This document shows positions 1 to 6,747 of a stretch of DNA of 8,953 bases, one piece after another. The first letter of the stretch is position 1, and each line of letters opens with the position of its first letter. The notes beneath the pieces are model-generated. The model worked only from the letters and a program-made list of their open reading frames with translations, ran no database searches and had not been told where the DNA came from. This DNA is from Acidimicrobiales bacterium (lineage in GTDB: Bacteria > Actinomycetota > Acidimicrobiia > Acidimicrobiales > UBA8190): assembly GCA_030042575.1 (NCBI GenBank), contig JASHZK010000391.1, positions 1-8,953 of the forward strand. Reading direction: 5' to 3'. Both the position numbers and the translations under genes were made by a program.

Positions 1-2957
1 GCCTCCCAGGCCACCAGAGCGTCGATGGCCTCGACCGAGTAGCCGTACTCGAAGCCCAGCGCGGCATATTCCGAGAGCAAGGAGTCGTAGACGCCGAAGC
101 TGCCCACTCTCTCGCCATCGAGATGGGCCAGGGGCACCCACTCTGCACCGGTGACGTAGTCGACCAGTACGGCGTGGCGCTGGCTGAAGGTGCCGCGCCT
201 GGTGTCCTGACCAGACAGGCGCACGTCGGTGCCCTGGAGGAGGAGCGAGCCCAGAGCCAGCGCCTCGCCCAACGACCAGTCCACCTCCCCCTCGGCCACC
301 ATGGCCGCTCGCTGGGCGAACTGACGGGCCAGCTTGGGGTGGAGGGTGAACTCTCCGGGCACGGCCGCCATTGCCGCCACCAGGCGCTCGAGCACCCGGT
401 GGTCCACCCCGGTGGGGACCGGCGGATCGGGGACCTCGGCCTCCGGGGAGGGAGCCGGCAGGGAGCTGGGAGCAGGGGGCACCGCCTGGCGGGTCTCGTC
501 GAGGGCGATCTGCAGCCGGGACTGGAAGTCCTCCAGGGCCGCTTCGGCCTCCTCCATGGTGATGTCCCCCCGCCGCACCAGGCTCTCGGTGTAGATCTTG
601 CGGACCGACCGCTTGGCGTCGATCAGTGCGTACATGCGCGGCTGGGTGTAGCTGGGATCGTCGCCTTCGTTGTGGCCGTATCGCCGGTAGCAGACGAGGT
701 CGATGACCACGTCCTTGTGGAAGGCCTGGCGAAATCCAAAGGCCAGGCGCGCCGCCCGTACACAGGCCTCGGGGTCGTCCCCGTTCACGTGGAACACAGG
801 CGACTGCACCATCTTGGCCGCGTCGGTGGGGTAGACCGAGGATCGAGCCGACTCGGGGGCGGTGGTGAACCCCAGTTGGTTGTTGATCACGAGGTGGATG
901 GTCCCCCCGGTTCGGTAACCCACCAGCTGGGACAGTTCCAGGGTCTCGGCCACCACGCCCTGCCCGGCAAAGGCAGCATCACCATGGATGAGCAGCGACA
1001 GGACGTCCTGAGCCCGGCCATCGGCCAGGCGATCCTGCTTGGCTCGGGTGATTCCCTCCACCACCGGATCCACAGCCTCCAGATGCGACGGGTTGGAGGC
1101 CATGGTCACGGGCAACTCGTGCCCGGCACGGCCCACGAACTTCCCCGAGGCGCCCTTGTGGTACTTCACGTCCCCCGTTCCCTGCACGGACTCAGGGTCC
1201 AGATCCCCTTCGAACTCGCGGAAGATCTCCCCGTACGACTTGCCCACGATGTTGGCCAGCACGTTCAGCCGGCCCCGGTGGGCCATGCCCATCACCGCTT
1301 CGGCCAAGCCGGCGGAGGCGGCCTGGTCGAGAATGCTGTCGAGGAAGACGATGGCGGACTCAGCGCCTTCGAGCCCGAACCGCTTCTGGCCGATGTACCT
1401 GGAGTGGAGGAAGCGCTCGAAGGCCTCGGCCGCATTCAGGCGGTCGAGGACGTGGCGCTGTTCCTCGGGAGCCAACGTCAGCGGAACACCCTCGACGTGC
1501 TCTTGGATCCAGCGCTTCTGGGCCGGATCCTGGATGTGCATGTACTCGATGCCCAGCGTGCGGCAATAGGCGTCTCGCAGGACATCGAGGGCGGACCCCA
1601 GGGTCATGACCTCCCGTCCGGCCAGTCCGTCGACCACGAACTCCCGGTCGAGATCCCAGAGGGTGAGCCCGTAGGTGGTGGGATCGAGCTCGGCGTGCAG
1701 CGGCCGGCGTTCAGCAGACAAAGGGTCGAGGTCGGCGATCAGGTGGCCGCGCACCCGATACATGTTGATGAGGCTCTGGACGCGTACCTGTTTGACCTGG
1801 CGAAGACGCTCACCTTCGAGGACGTTCACGTCCGCCTGCCACCGCACCGGCTCATAGGGCACGTCCAGGGAGACGAAGACGCTTTCGTAGAAGCCGTGCC
1901 CACCGGTCAGGCACTCGGCGACATGGGTGAGGAAGAGCCCCGACTCCGCCCCTTGGATGATGCGGTGGTCGTAGGTGGAGGTGAGGGTCACCACCGGCCC
2001 CACCCCCAGCACCGCCAGGCTGCGCCGGTCGGCGGCCTGGTACTCGGCCGGAAAACCCAAAGCCCCCACCCCGACGATGGCCCCCTGGCCGGGCATGAGG
2101 CGGGGCACCGATTGCACGGTGCCCAGCGTGCCCGGGTTGGTGAGGGTGACGGTGGCGCCGGCGAAGTCGTCCGGAGCGATCTTCCCGGTGTGGACCCTGC
2201 GCACCATCTCCTCGTAGGCAAGGACGAATCCGCGGAAGTCGAGGGTGTCGGCGTCGCGCACGACCGGGACGAGCAGGGTCCGCGACCCGTCGGGGCGCCC
2301 CACGTCCACGGCCAGGCCCAGTCCCACGTGAGGATGGTGGACGACTCCGGGAGTCCCCTTGCCGTCGGTGTCGGCCACGAAACTGGCGTTGAGGGCCGGA
2401 ACCGTCTGCAAGGCCTGCACCACGGCGTACCCGATCAGATGGGTGAAGCTCACTTTGGCACCGATCTCACGGGCCAGGTGTCGGTTGATGACGGACCGGT
2501 TGACCTCGAGGAGGCGGGCGGGAACGGTCCGCACGCTGGTGGCGGTGGGGACGGACAGCGAAGCCTCCATGTTGGAGGCGACCCGGGCGGCCGCCCCTCG
2601 GAGCACCTCCACGGGGGCCCGGTCCTCGACGTCCCCGGCCGGCGCCGGCCCGGCGTTCACCGGTGTCGGTGGCGTGGCGGTCGCTGTCGGCGCAGAGCTG
2701 GGCGCCGGTGGCGAGGTGCGGACGGCTTCGACCGGAGCGGCGGACTGCTCCGTCGGAGCCAAAGGCTCGATGGGCGTCACCGAGGGGTCGGCGCTCGTGG
2801 ACGTGAGCGCGTAGTCGGCGAAGAATTCCTGCCAACTCTCGCTCACCGAGGAGGGATCGGCTCGGTACTGCTCGTACATGTCGTCGACGAGCCAGGCATT
2901 GGGCCCGAAGGCGCCCCCCGGAGGCGCTTCGGGAACGGTGCGACGACGCTGTGGCAT
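1..2957 (-). CDS. kgd: Multifunctional 2-oxoglutarate decarboxylase/dehydrogenase E1 with fused acyltransferase domain (Kgd/OdhA type), C-terminus cut by window edge
   Basis: Cytoplasmic TCA-cycle enzyme that decarboxylates 2-oxoglutarate with thiamine diphosphate and passes the succinyl group on, working with a dihydrolipoamide dehydrogenase and lipoyl acyltransferase. Seen: 985 codons from ATG at 2957 run off the left edge. Residues about 14-49 (GPNAWLVDDMYEQY...SWQEFFADY) form the N-terminal segment. Residues 50-112 are a Pro/Ala/Ser/Thr linker. From about 113 to 350 lies an E2-like acyltransferase domain with the catalytic motif DHRIIQG (His331). The E1 part follows, with AHRGRLNVL (His560), the thiamine-diphosphate/Mg region GDAAFAGQG (Asp660) through NNQLGFTT, YGHNEGDD (His762), and RLSGQDTRRGTFSQRH near 912-928. 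Known mycobacterial Kgd is about 1,230 residues, so roughly 240 are missing because of the window edge, not because of damage. The start is chosen because the N-terminus aligns with the family; AGGA lies 9 nt upstream. The gene is divergent from the hydrolase at 3059. No lipoyl domain is present, as expected. Confidence 0.97.
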   Translation of the reverse strand, partial: MPQRRRTVPEAPPGGAFGPNAWLVDDMYEQYRADPSSVSESWQEFFADYALTSTSADPSVTPIEPLAPTEQSAAPVEAVRTSPPAPSSAPTATATPPTPVNAGPAPAGDVEDRAPVEVLRGAAARVASNMEASLSVPTATSVRTVPARLLEVNRSVINRHLAREIGAKVSFTHLIGYAVVQALQTVPALNASFVADTDGKGTPGVVHHPHVGLGLAVDVGRPDGSRTLLVPVVRDADTLDFRGFVLAYEEMVRRVHTGKIAPDDFAGATVTLTNPGTLGTVQSVPRLMPGQGAIVGVGALGFPAEYQAADRRSLAVLGVGPVVTLTSTYDHRIIQGAESGLFLTHVAECLTGGHGFYESVFVSLDVPYEPVRWQADVNVLEGERLRQVKQVRVQSLINMYRVRGHLIADLDPLSAERRPLHAELDPTTYGLTLWDLDREFVVDGLAGREVMTLGSALDVLRDAYCRTLGIEYMHIQDPAQKRWIQEHVEGVPLTLAPEEQRHVLDRLNAAEAFERFLHSRYIGQKRFGLEGAESAIVFLDSILDQAASAGLAEAVMGMAHRGRLNVLANIVGKSYGEIFREFEGDLDPESVQGTGDVKYHKGASGKFVGRAGHELPVTMASNPSHLEAVDPVVEGITRAKQDRLADGRAQDVLSLLIHGDAAFAGQGVVAETLELSQLVGYRTGGTIHLVINNQLGFTTAPESARSSVYPTDAAKMVQSPVFHVNGDDPEACVRAARLAFGFRQAFHKDVVIDLVCYRRYGHNEGDDPSYTQPRMYALIDAKRSVRKIYTESLVRRGDITMEEAEAALEDFQSRLQIALDETRQAVPPAPSSLPAPSPEAEVPDPPVPTGVDHRVLERLVAAMAAVPGEFTLHPKLARQFAQRAAMVAEGEVDWSLGEALALGSLLLQGTDVRLSGQDTRRGTFSQRHAVLVDYVTGAEWVPLAHLDGERVGSFGVYDSLLSEYAALGFEYGYSVEAIDALVAWE

Positions 2958-2965
2958 CGCAGCCG

Positions 2966-2971
2966 ATCCTA
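2966..2971 (-). promoter_or_regulatory. Candidate -10 element (TAGGAT) for kgd
   Basis: Read on the minus strand, TAGGAT fits the actinobacterial -10 pattern TANNNT and ends 8 nt before the kgd ATG. That spacing would give a leaderless or nearly leaderless mRNA. The same bases contain AGGA, which could instead be a ribosome binding site 9 nt from the ATG; the two readings exclude each other in practice. No good -35 is visible 16-18 bp further upstream. The whole divergent gap to the hydrolase start is 101 bp and contains no other TANNNT close to either gene. Confidence 0.35.
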
Positions 2972-3043
2972 CCGGGACCCTGTCGTCCCACCCCTGTTCG
3001 AGCGGCGTCGCCTTCCGCCCGTGGCGCAGTCGGCCAGCCGCCT

Positions 3044-3049
3044 GGAAGG
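3044..3049 (+). promoter_or_regulatory. Shine-Dalgarno site (GGAAGG) that fixes the hydrolase start
   Basis: GGAAGG sits 9 nt before a GTG codon at 3059 and is purine-rich, as a ribosome binding site should be. It favours this GTG over an in-frame GTG at 2951, which would overlap the first codons of kgd and add 36 residues of low-complexity Pro/Arg/Ser sequence before the hydrolase fold. Confidence 0.55.
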
Positions 3050-3058
3050 CTGACCCCG

Positions 3059-3814
3059 GTGCCACGTCCATCCCCGCTTCACGTCCTCGATCATCACGCC
3101 CCGGGAGACGGAGGGCCGATGGTGATCCTGGTACACGGATCGCTGGCGCACGGCAGCACCTTCAGCCGAGTGGTGCGCCGGCTGCCCGATCTGCCCGTGG
3201 TGAGCTACGACCGCCGTGGTTACGGCATGTCGCGGGAGTCCCGGCCGGCGGGGGTGCTGGCCGATCACGTGGCCGACCTCCTGGAGCTGGTGGGAGACGG
3301 GCCCGCCGCAGTGATCGGCCACTCCTATGGAGGCGACGTGGCCCTGGGCGCCGCCCTCGAGGCCCCGGCGGTGGTGGTGGCCGTGGGGGCCTACGAGCCG
3401 CCGCTCCCGTGGGAGCAGTGGTGGCCCTCGAGGACCAGAGGCGGGGTCGAGGAGGATCCCGCCCGATACGCCGAGGGCTTCTTCCGGCGCATGGCGGGCG
3501 ACCCCGGCGCCTGGGACCGACTCAGCGAACGCGCCCGGGCCACCCTGCGCGCCGACGGGCCCGCCCTCGTGGCCGAATTGACCTCACTTCGCTCGTCGCC
3601 GTCGCCCTTCGAGGTCAGAGACCTCGCCGTCCCTGCTGTGTTCGCCCGTGGCAATGACTCGAGATGGCACCACCGCCGTGCCGCCGAAGAGCTCCACCGG
3701 CTCGTGCCCGACTCCGAGCTGGTGGACATCCCCTTCGCCGCCCACGGCGCCCATCTGAGCCATCCGGCCGCCTTCGCCGACTTCGTTCGCAAGGTCCGCC
3801 AGCGGGCCCGGTGA
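3059..3814 (+). CDS. Alpha/beta hydrolase, serine-nucleophile type, substrate unknown
   Basis: A 251-residue soluble alpha/beta-hydrolase-fold protein, near the usual 250-290 for single-domain members, with no signal peptide or membrane segment. Seen: the first strand VILVHGSLAHG supplies the oxyanion-hole HG. VVSYDRRGYGMS is the typical strand-turn after it. The nucleophile elbow is GHSYGG with Ser89. A late acid is likely Asp200 in the segment RGNDSRW. The C-terminal FAAHGAHLSHP places His229 where the catalytic histidine normally stands, seven residues before the proline. The cap between about residues 115 and 170 is short and rich in Trp, Arg and Pro. Esterase, lactonase, thioesterase or haloperoxidase-like chemistry are all possible; nothing here decides. 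It is transcribed away from kgd and converges on the acyl-CoA dehydrogenase. GTG start chosen from the GGAAGG site 9 nt upstream and from fold length. Confidence 0.85.
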   Translation: MPRPSPLHVLDHHAPGDGGPMVILVHGSLAHGSTFSRVVRRLPDLPVVSYDRRGYGMSRESRPAGVLADHVADLLELVGDGPAAVIGHSYGGDVALGAALEAPAVVVAVGAYEPPLPWEQWWPSRTRGGVEEDPARYAEGFFRRMAGDPGAWDRLSERARATLRADGPALVAELTSLRSSPSPFEVRDLAVPAVFARGNDSRWHHRRAAEELHRLVPDSELVDIPFAAHGAHLSHPAAFADFVRKVRQRAR

Positions 3815-3835
3815 CCGGACCGGGTGTTGTCACCG
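3809..3835. terminator. Hairpin overlapping the hydrolase stop codon
   Basis: A perfect 7-bp inverted repeat, CGGTGAC (3809-3815) and GTCACCG (3829-3835), with a 13-nt loop. The left arm contains the TGA stop of the hydrolase. There is no T-tract after it, so it is not a classic intrinsic terminator. It could stabilise the mRNA 3' end or help stop transcription in a convergent gap. With 7 bp in GC-rich DNA, chance occurrence is possible. Confidence 0.3.
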
Positions 3836-3862
3836 CTCCGTGCCCAGCAGGGCGCCATCGAC

Positions 3863-3876
3863 CGACGTCGACGTCG
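3863..3876. repeat. 14-bp perfect palindrome (CGACGTCGACGTCG)
   Basis: The sequence equals its own reverse complement over 14 bases and is built from two GACGTC palindromes fused head to tail. It lies in the convergent gap, 49 bp beyond the hydrolase stop, and abuts the next hairpin. It could be a dimeric protein-binding site or an accident of GC-rich sequence; no second copy is evident in the window. Confidence 0.4.
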
Positions 3877-3900
3877 CCCCGTGAGCGAATGAGACGGGGC
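3876..3900 (-). terminator. Hairpin directly after the acyl-CoA dehydrogenase stop
   Basis: A perfect 7-bp stem, GCCCCGT (3876-3882) with ACGGGGC (3894-3900), and an 11-nt loop. Read on the minus strand it begins at the base following the TGA stop (3903-3901), the position expected for a terminator or 3'-end stabilising hairpin. Six of the seven pairs are G-C. No U-tract follows, as is common in high-GC actinobacteria. It can act in either direction between the two convergent genes. Confidence 0.45.
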
Positions 3901-5070
3901 TCAGCTCCGCCCCACCTCCGTGTCGACGTCGTGGGGCAGCCCCAGGACCCGCTCGGCGATGATGTTGCGCTGCACCTGCGAAGTGCCGCCACCGATGGTG
4001 AGCGCCCGGGAGAACAGATACCCCTTGGCCCACACCCTGTCGGGCCAGCGCCAGCCCTGGCCGTCGTCGGCCTGCCCGTCTCCAACCGGCCCGGAGTCCG
4101 CCAACAGGGCCCGCGCTCCGGCCACCAGCGACGCAGCCGCCATCACCCGCTGCCCGTGCTCGTCGGCCAACGCCTTGCCCACCGAAGCCTCCGGCCCCGG
4201 CGTCCGGCCTGACAACGTGGCGCTCACCGTTCGCAGGCGGATGACACGCAGCACTTCACCCTCCCCCCACACCTTGGCCAGCTCCTGGCGCAGTACCGGG
4301 TCGTGGGTGCCACCGGTACGCCGGACGAGGTCCACCAGATCGGCCGCCGTCGGACCTTGACCCCACAACGACCCTTCCCCCGACAACGAGACCCGTTCGT
4401 TGCTCAATGTCACCTTGGCCAGCGCCCAGCCTCCGTTCTCGGCGCCCACCAGGTTGCGGGAAGGCAGGCGAACGTCATCCAGATAGACCTCGTTGAAAGC
4501 GTGGTCGCCGGTCATGTCGATGATGGGCCGCACCGTGACCCCAGGCGCCTTCATGGGACAGATGAAGTAGGAGATGCCCTGGTGCTTGGGGGCCTGGATA
4601 TCGGTCCGGGCCAGGAGGATGCCGAAGACGGCGATATGGGCGAAGCTGGTCCACACTTTTTGGCCACTGATGACCCACTCGTCGCCGTCTCGTACCGCTC
4701 GGGTGGACAACCCGGCCAGGTCGGAGCCGGCACCGGGCTCGCTGAACAACTGGCACCACACCTCCTCTCCGGTGAGGATGGGCGGAAGATAACGCTGCTT
4801 TTGCGCTTCGGTACCGGCGTGGATGATGGTGGGCCCGGCCCAACCGATGCCGATCTGGTTGAACGGCCGGTGAATTCCGGCCCGCCGGAGCTCGTCGTCG
4901 ATGACCAGCTGGGACAGCGCATCGGCACCCAACCCCCATGGCACCGGCCAGTGGGGAGCCACGTAACCGGCCTCGGCCAACTCGCGCGGGCTGGGACGGG
5001 GATGGGCGGCGATCCAGGTGTGCACGGCACGACGAGCCGGGTGGTCGTCGCCGGGAAGGGCAAGCTCCAT
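3901..5070 (-). CDS. Acyl-CoA dehydrogenase (FadE type), catalytic Glu at the alternative position
   Basis: A 389-residue flavoenzyme that would make the alpha,beta double bond in an acyl-CoA, the first oxidation of beta-oxidation, passing electrons to ETF. Seen: an all-alpha N-terminal part (about 1-100); CQLFSEPGAGSDLAG (106-120) and WVISGQKVWTS (132-142), which bind FAD and substrate in the middle beta domain; then a C-terminal helical domain ending in GGTSQVQRNIIAERVLG (about 361-377). The place that holds the base in medium-chain enzymes (Glu in EGTSQ) is Gly362 here. Glu225 in LSNERVSL fits the alternative base position known from isovaleryl-CoA and long-chain dehydrogenases. The family resembles mycobacterial FadE proteins that often form heteromers. 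The start is ATG at 5070: the fold begins there, the frame upstream would overlap the ligase gene, and a -10 motif lies 8 nt before it. No Shine-Dalgarno site is seen, consistent with a leaderless mRNA. Substrate unknown. Confidence 0.93.
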   Translation of the reverse strand: MELALPGDDHPARRAVHTWIAAHPRPSPRELAEAGYVAPHWPVPWGLGADALSQLVIDDELRRAGIHRPFNQIGIGWAGPTIIHAGTEAQKQRYLPPILTGEEVWCQLFSEPGAGSDLAGLSTRAVRDGDEWVISGQKVWTSFAHIAVFGILLARTDIQAPKHQGISYFICPMKAPGVTVRPIIDMTGDHAFNEVYLDDVRLPSRNLVGAENGGWALAKVTLSNERVSLSGEGSLWGQGPTAADLVDLVRRTGGTHDPVLRQELAKVWGEGEVLRVIRLRTVSATLSGRTPGPEASVGKALADEHGQRVMAAASLVAGARALLADSGPVGDGQADDGQGWRWPDRVWAKGYLFSRALTIGGGTSQVQRNIIAERVLGLPHDVDTEVGRS

Positions 5071-5078
5071 GACCGGGG

Positions 5079-5088
5079 AGCGTAGGCT
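5079..5088. promoter_or_regulatory. Symmetric bidirectional -10 element (AGCGTAGGCT) between dehydrogenase and ligase
   Basis: The ten bases fit A-NNN-TA-NNN-T, so TANNNT reads on both strands and shares the central TA. Plus strand: TAGGCT (5083-5088), ending 6 nt before the ligase ATG at 5095. Minus strand: TACGCT (5084 to 5079), ending 8 nt before the dehydrogenase ATG at 5070. Both spacings place the transcription start at or next to the start codon, giving leaderless mRNAs. The whole intergenic gap is only 24 bp and neither gene has a Shine-Dalgarno site. The -35 regions, which would lie inside the opposite coding regions, match TTGACA poorly on both sides. Confidence 0.6.
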
Positions 5089-5094
5089 GCTGCG

Positions 5095-6747
5095 ATGACC
5101 GAATGGAACTTCGCCGATGCCTGGGAGACGGTGGCCGACCTCCTCCCCCATGCTCCGGCCTTGGTGCAAGGAGAGCGCCGCGTCCGCTGGGAGGATTTCG
5201 ATCGCCGAGCCGATTCCGTGGCCCGATTCCTGCTCGAGGCCGGGGTCAAGGCACAGGACAAAGTCGTCCAGTACCTCTACAACGGACCGGAATACCTTGA
5301 GTCCGTGTTCGCCGCCTTCAAAGCCGGCCTCGTCCCGGTCAACACCAATTACCGCTACCACGAGGACGAACTCGTGTATCTGTGGGACAACGCCGATGCC
5401 GTGGCCGTCGTCTTCCATGGCACTTTCGCCGAGAGGATCGAGGGTCTACGAGCTCGGGTCCCCAGGGTGGCCAGCTGGCTGTGGGTGGACGACGGCACCG
5501 CTGCCTGCCCGGGCTGGGCCATCCCCTACGAGCAGGCCGCATCGAGCCGGGACGCAAGTGATCGGACCCGGGCTCCTTGGGGCCGAAGCGGCGACGACCT
5601 GCTGCTCCTCTACACCGGCGGGACGACTGGGATGCCCAAGGGCGTCATGTGGCGCCAGGACGACCTGCTGAGAAGGCTGAACGCCGGAGGCTTGATCCGG
5701 GTGAACGAAGAGGAAGGAGTCGACAGCCTGCGCAAGACCATCGTCGGATCGGGACCTGCCCTGCTCCCCGCCTGTCCCCTCATGCACGGCACGGGCCTCT
5801 TCACGTCGTTGGGTGCGCTGCTGGTGGGCGGTTGCGTGGTACTGCTGACCGATCGTCACTTCGAGCCGGCCGAGCTGCTCGACACGATCGGCCGCCAGAA
5901 CGTCAACGTGCTCACCATCGTGGGCGACGCCTTCGCCAAGCCCATCCTCTCCGCCCTCGATGCCGATCCCGGCCGTTACTCGCTGTCGACTCTGCTGGCC
6001 ATCATCTCCTCCGGTGTCATGTGGAGCGAGGAGACCAAGCTGGGACTACTCAAGCACCACCCGACCATGATGCTCATCGACGCCTTCTCGTCGTCCGAGG
6101 CGCTCGGCATGGGAGCGTCGGTCTCCACCGGGTCCTCGGCCCAGCACACCGCTCACTTCATCCTGGGACCCGAGGTCCGGGTCATCGATCCCGACACCGG
6201 CACGGACGTGCGCCCCGGATCCGGCCACAGCGGTGTGCTGGCCCTGGGCGGGCGCAACCCGCTCGGGTACTACAAGGACACGGCCAAGACAGCCGCCACC
6301 TTCCCCGTGATCGACGGGGTGCGCTATTCGATCCCGGGCGATTACGCCATCGTGGAAGCCGACGGCTCCATCCAGCTCCTGGGTCGAGGCTCGGTGGTGG
6401 TCAACACCGGAGGCGAAAAGGTCTTCCCCGAGGAGGTCGAAGAAGCACTCAAGCGCCACCCCGCAGTCAGAGACGCCGTGGTCGTCGGCGTCCCCGACGA
6501 TCGCTTCGGCGAGGCGGTGACGGCCGCCGTGGAATTAGGGCCGGGGAAAGAAGCCGACGAAGCCGAGCTCATCGACTACGTCCGAACCCAGTTGGCGTCC
6601 TACAAAGCGCCACGGCGCATCCGAATCGTCCCCAGTATCGAACGCGCTCCTTCGGGCAAGGTCGACTACAACCGGCACAGGGCCGAGATGGCCGAATGGA
6701 TCGGCGTCGGGGCACCGGTGCCCGCCAGCGGGACGGACCGGGCATGA
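5095..6747 (+). CDS. Acyl-CoA synthetase (AMP-forming, FadD type)
   Basis: A 550-residue ANL-superfamily adenylating enzyme that would join a carboxylic acid to CoA through an acyl-AMP. Length fits single-domain-pair FadD ligases. Seen: the phosphate-binding loop YTGGTTGMPKG (173-183); the FSSSEALGMGAS segment (331-342), which stands at the usual YGxTE position with Glu335; IPGD (413-416), whose Asp binds the ribose; the hinge region LGRGS near 430; GGEKVFPEEVEE; and PSGKVDY with Lys522, the adenylation lysine. The C-terminal half (GRGSVVVNTGGEKVFPEEVEE) recalls mycobacterial FadD17/FadD19 ligases acting on steroid side chains; that is a recollection, not a search, so the substrate may equally be a medium or long fatty acid. 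It is divergent from an acyl-CoA dehydrogenase 24 bp away, which suggests activation and first oxidation of the same acid. ATG at 5095 is chosen because a TANNNT box lies 6 nt before it. Confidence 0.93.
   Translation: MTEWNFADAWETVADLLPHAPALVQGERRVRWEDFDRRADSVARFLLEAGVKAQDKVVQYLYNGPEYLESVFAAFKAGLVPVNTNYRYHEDELVYLWDNADAVAVVFHGTFAERIEGLRARVPRVASWLWVDDGTAACPGWAIPYEQAASSRDASDRTRAPWGRSGDDLLLLYTGGTTGMPKGVMWRQDDLLRRLNAGGLIRVNEEEGVDSLRKTIVGSGPALLPACPLMHGTGLFTSLGALLVGGCVVLLTDRHFEPAELLDTIGRQNVNVLTIVGDAFAKPILSALDADPGRYSLSTLLAIISSGVMWSEETKLGLLKHHPTMMLIDAFSSSEALGMGASVSTGSSAQHTAHFILGPEVRVIDPDTGTDVRPGSGHSGVLALGGRNPLGYYKDTAKTAATFPVIDGVRYSIPGDYAIVEADGSIQLLGRGSVVVNTGGEKVFPEEVEEALKRHPAVRDAVVVGVPDDRFGEAVTAAVELGPGKEADEAELIDYVRTQLASYKAPRRIRIVPSIERAPSGKVDYNRHRAEMAEWIGVGAPVPASGTDRA

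Noticed and set aside
1965..1967. Kgd acyltransferase domain read as a separate lipoamide acyltransferase gene
   Set aside because: The frame runs without interruption from the N-terminal segment through the acyltransferase domain into the E1 domain, the known fused architecture of actinobacterial Kgd.
123..3053. A 976-codon open frame on the plus strand
   Set aside because: It lies exactly antisense to kgd, has no domain-like sequence and is rich in His, Gly and Arg as expected from the complement of GC-biased codons. The minus-strand product matches Kgd throughout.
2951..3058. Earlier GTG start for the alpha/beta hydrolase
   Set aside because: It would overlap the kgd start codon and add 36 low-complexity residues; the GTG at 3059 has a good ribosome binding site.
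5071..5418. N-terminal extension of the acyl-CoA dehydrogenase
   Set aside because: It would overlap the ligase coding region by over 300 bp, and the extra sequence does not resemble the dehydrogenase family.
5577..6743. A plus-strand open frame running into the nucleotidyltransferase, suggesting an N-terminal extension
   Set aside because: This part overlaps the ligase in another frame and is Arg-rich without domain signals; the recognisable protein begins at the ATG at 6744 (MKGVILAGG).
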